From JAYPEY01 sp964519245 (GTDB lineage: Bacteria; Verrucomicrobiota; Verrucomicrobiia; Limisphaerales; JAYPEY01), in NCBI GenBank assembly GCA_964519245.1, contig CAZFLK010000195.1, positions 1 to 10,253 of the forward strand: DNA of 10,253 nt, given 5' to 3'. Below, piece after piece: positions 7,930 through 10,253 of the stretch. The notes under the pieces were generated by a model. It was not told the DNA's origin, made no database searches, and worked only from the letters and a program-made list of their open reading frames with translations. Positions within the stretch are counted from its first letter, which is position 1. Every line of letters begins with the position of its first letter. The translations under genes were made by a program, and so were the position numbers.

Positions 7930-9042
7930 TCAAAACCGCCGACTCAATCCGATCACCGCCCCGAGTCCCTTGGCGGAATCGATCCTGGCGGAACGGAGAC
8001 CGGCATCCTGCTGGAAGCTATCCTGCCAGATGCGGCGGACCTCGACGTGCGCCTCCCATTTCTTGAAAAGCTTCCGTTCCAGGCGCGCCGCGGTGTAGGC
8101 GCCCACCCAGACACGAGAACCGCTGCCCGATCCCGACTGGTTCAAGGTCGGGACCGTCGGGTCAACCACCGTGACGCTGTCATTGAAATCAAATTGGCTG
8201 TGCGACCATCCGAAGGCGACCCCGACCAAGGCATGCGCCCGCCAGCGTTCGGAAAACCGCCATTCCAAGGCCGGCCCCAGCCGAAGGTGAATCGTATCCA
8301 AACGCAGATTCCGCTGGCCGGTCACGGTCGCCGCCGTGGTGGCCTGCGTCCGCGACGGAGCGCTGCCAATCACCGGCGCCCCGGGGATCGTGTTCGCGAA
8401 GAGCCCGCTGTAGGGCGCCGTCCCCGCCGGCAGCACAACGCCGCCCAATCCGAATATATCCGTCAGCACGTTGGCGGTCGCCCCGACCGGCCCGGACTGC
8501 TCCCAGTCGGCATGCTGATAAGATACGCCCGCTTCGAGATCCACCGACCATTTCTTCTTTTCCAACCAGTCGTAACGATAGAAGAACTCGATCCCGGGCA
8601 ACGCCCTCTGGGAAAACGGCCGGGTGTATTCGCCGCCGTTGATGGCAACGCTGTGGAGCGCCAGGGTTCCGCCGGTCAATGCGGGATCCGGATCCGTCGC
8701 GGGCGTGACTCCCGGGATGCTCGTCGCCTGCGCGTCGCTGCTGTATCCAAAGAAGGACGTTCTGGGAAACGAGTAGTTTGCCGGCGGCGCGGGCGAGACC
8801 GCATTGCCGGTGGAATCGACCCGGTTGAATCCGTCGTCGTAAAAACGGTCGGTCGTGGGACTTCCGTTATCCGGCCCCGGATTCGTCGCCGGACGCGCCG
8901 AAAAGCTCGCCTTGGCATTGAACCAGATCGGAACCTGAACCCCGAACTGATGCCGCGATCTGGACCGATCCTGCGCCTGTGCTCCACCGACGACGAAAAC
9001 AGCCGCAACAAGACAGAGATGTGATTTGATATTCATGATCAT
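7930..9042 (-). CDS. outer-membrane beta-barrel-like protein, uncharacterised PVC-type family
   Basis: A complete 370-residue exported protein of unknown function. The signal peptide is residues 1-23 (hydrophobic 9-20, then AQA before the cut). The mature part has many alternating-residue, amphipathic strands, for example 'HQFGVQVPIWFNAKASF' (31-47), 'LPGIEFFYRY' (148-157), 'WSVDLEAGVSYQHA' (165-178), 'TIHLRLGPALEWRF' (250-263), 'AHALVGVAFGWS' (269-280) and 'VWVGAYTAARLERK' (311-324). It ends in Phe370 ('VIGLSRRF'), the usual C-terminal barrel signal. 'DRFYDDGFNRVDSTGN' followed by 'FFGYSSDAQ' resembles, from memory, a family of uncharacterised verrucomicrobial envelope proteins. Residues 186-245 and 283-308 are Gly/Ser/Thr/Pro-rich and likely surface loops. 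ATG at 9042 or 9036 could start it. It follows the cadherin-like gene by 12 bp, suggesting one operon. Confidence 0.87.
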   Translation of the reverse strand: MIMNIKSHLCLVAAVFVVGGAQAQDRSRSRHQFGVQVPIWFNAKASFSARPATNPGPDNGSPTTDRFYDDGFNRVDSTGNAVSPAPPANYSFPRTSFFGYSSDAQATSIPGVTPATDPDPALTGGTLALHSVAINGGEYTRPFSQRALPGIEFFYRYDWLEKKKWSVDLEAGVSYQHADWEQSGPVGATANVLTDIFGLGGVVLPAGTAPYSGLFANTIPGAPVIGSAPSRTQATTAATVTGQRNLRLDTIHLRLGPALEWRFSERWRAHALVGVAFGWSHSQFDFNDSVTVVDPTVPTLNQSGSGSGSRVWVGAYTAARLERKLFKKWEAHVEVRRIWQDSFQQDAGLRSARIDSAKGLGAVIGLSRRF

Positions 9043-9054
9043 GAGAGCTTTGGA

Positions 9055-10253
9055 CTATTCAACAACCAACACCCGATAGAACCGGGTCGCGCCCGGAGGG
9101 CTGTCCGTATTGGGCGCTCCCTCATCGAGCCAGTGGAGTCGCTGCCCCGTTCCGGGAACGGAGACCGGCGATGTCCGCCACTCCGAGCCCGGCGCGCCCG
9201 GCGTCATGGAATCACGATACTGGACGACATAGGTGACCCCGGCTTCCGTGGGAAACTCCACGTAAAACTTCGTCCGCCCCGTGGCAGGGTTGTAGCCTCG
9301 GAACCCTTGAACGGAAATGCGCCTCGACGACTCCGGCGCCTCGATCGTCCGGGACTGGTTCAACAGTTCCAGCTTGAGCCCGGATGCAAAGGCCTGCCGG
9401 TCCTGGCTGAAATACTCCAGGTTCAGCTCCTGCTCCGAGTTTGCCGGAACCGGGAGATTGTATTCCACGTAGGGCCCCAGAGCGTTGGTCCCCGTGGCGT
9501 TACGCAACGTCACCGTCGCGGGCAGGTTGGTCGAGGTGATGCGCAAGGCCGTGAAATCGAAGGGCGTGCCATTGACCACGCGGACCCGCTGCTCATACTG
9601 GCTCGTCTGCGGATTGAAAAACGGGGCGCTGTAGGTCGCGTTGTAGAAACCGTCGGCCGAACTCGTCAACAGGGGCTGGTAGATGATCACCGGCACCGGC
9701 GTGAGAATGCTGGAACCGTCGTCGTAGGTGATCGTCAGATAGACGGTCGTCCGGTTCGTGCTGCCGTCCTGGCCCGCCATCGGCAACACCTCGACTGTCA
9801 GGTTGGTCGAATTCAGTTCAACCGACTGGATCAACTCGGGATTGTCGACCCGCGTGAGAGCCACGTTCGTCACCGTCAGTCCGGGCCGCATCGCGGTCGC
9901 CGTGAGATCGACATTGGGAATGCCGCCGAGAGCCTGAATTTCGACCAAGATCGCGACGCCCGCGTTGTCGGCGTCAAAACGTCCGCCTTCGTCCACCGTC
10001 AGAATCGACAGGTAGTCCGGGCCGAAGTAATCGGGAGCCGGGGTATAGGCCAGCCCTTCCAGCGCGGCGTTCAGGTCCGCCTTCAATCCGCTCATCACCA
10101 GCATGTTCGTCCCCATGCTGACGCCCCCCGCAAACTCCAAGCCCAGGGTGCGGGAGGCCATCAACACGCCGTTGGTGACACCGACGGTCACGGTCAGAGC
10201 CTCGCTGTCCGGATCGCTCACCGAGATCCCGTTGGGCGGGGTGTTGGTCGCGG
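9055..10253 (-). CDS. cadherin-like secreted surface protein, 3' part only
   Basis: The frame is open from the right edge of the window to the TAG at 9055-9057. It encodes the last 398 residues of a longer protein whose start is outside. Residues about 1-102 form a cadherin-like/Ig-like repeat of the large-adhesin type ('ISVSDPDSEALTVTV', 'LNAALEGLAYTPAPDYFGPDYLSILTVDEGG'). About 110-300 is beta-rich with no domain I recognise. The C-terminus (about 312-398) carries 'FYVEFPTEAGVTYVVQY' and ends 'FYRVLVVE', a module I recall at the ends of many verrucomicrobial secreted proteins. The internal GTG at 10221 is not a true start, because the coding sequence continues past it with typical repeat sequence. 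The role is probably adhesion or cell-surface display; the partner gene encodes a barrel-like protein 12 bp downstream. Confidence 0.9.
   Translation of the reverse strand, partial: ATNTPPNGISVSDPDSEALTVTVGVTNGVLMASRTLGLEFAGGVSMGTNMLVMSGLKADLNAALEGLAYTPAPDYFGPDYLSILTVDEGGRFDADNAGVAILVEIQALGGIPNVDLTATAMRPGLTVTNVALTRVDNPELIQSVELNSTNLTVEVLPMAGQDGSTNRTTVYLTITYDDGSSILTPVPVIIYQPLLTSSADGFYNATYSAPFFNPQTSQYEQRVRVVNGTPFDFTALRITSTNLPATVTLRNATGTNALGPYVEYNLPVPANSEQELNLEYFSQDRQAFASGLKLELLNQSRTIEAPESSRRISVQGFRGYNPATGRTKFYVEFPTEAGVTYVVQYRDSMTPGAPGSEWRTSPVSVPGTGQRLHWLDEGAPNTDSPPGATRFYRVLVVE

Noticed and set aside
7408..9024. A 538-codon plus-strand open frame spanning the helicase 5' end, the gap and the barrel gene
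   Set aside because: It crosses two genes supported on the other strand, is Arg/Pro-rich, and has no signal or domain.

Overview
The window is GC-rich bacterial DNA, most likely from a Gram-negative member of the Verrucomicrobiota (Pedosphaera/Limisphaera-type), with Planctomycetota as second choice. The evidence is a formylglycine sulfatase, a Tat-exported Gfo/Idh/MocA oxidoreductase and a DUF1501 protein close together; a secreted protein ending in a 'TEAGVTYVVQY...FYRV' module; a beta-barrel-like protein of a type common in that phylum; and copies of a dispersed hairpin repeat whose translation ('AAKRR.APQSKTLT') recurs in those genomes. The taxonomic call rests on recalled family distributions, not on a search.

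Layout, left to right. 148-1734 (+) is an exported sulfatase resembling heparan N-sulfatase. 1793-3000 is a repeat island: two near-identical elements of about 200 bp (1793-2027 and 2687-2885), each with 34-bp terminal inverted repeats that fold into GC-rich hairpins, bracket an intact RAYT/Y1 transposase gene (2049-2618, -). A half copy (2920-3000) follows next to the end of the next gene. 3021-4430 (-) is a Tat-exported Gfo/Idh/MocA oxidoreductase, divergent across 116 bp from a DUF1501 alkaline-phosphatase-fold protein (4547-5932, +). A convergent 139-bp gap leads to a DEAD-box RNA helicase of RhlE type (6072-7706, -). After a 223-bp gap containing a hairpin, two genes on the minus strand sit 12 bp apart: the 3' part of a cadherin-like secreted protein that runs off the right edge (9055-10253), then an outer-membrane beta-barrel-like protein (7930-9042).

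How the genes may work together. The sulfatase, oxidoreductase and DUF1501 protein all carry export signals and belong to families expanded in polysaccharide-degrading members of the PVC group, but each has its own transcription direction or a repeat island between it and the next, so a shared pathway is only an inference. The cadherin-like protein and the barrel protein look like one transcription unit acting at the cell surface. The helicase is an unrelated housekeeping RNA-remodelling gene. The most notable structure is the RAYT gene with its paired hairpin elements, a self-contained REP/RAYT-like unit ('REPtron') in a phylum where such units are little described.
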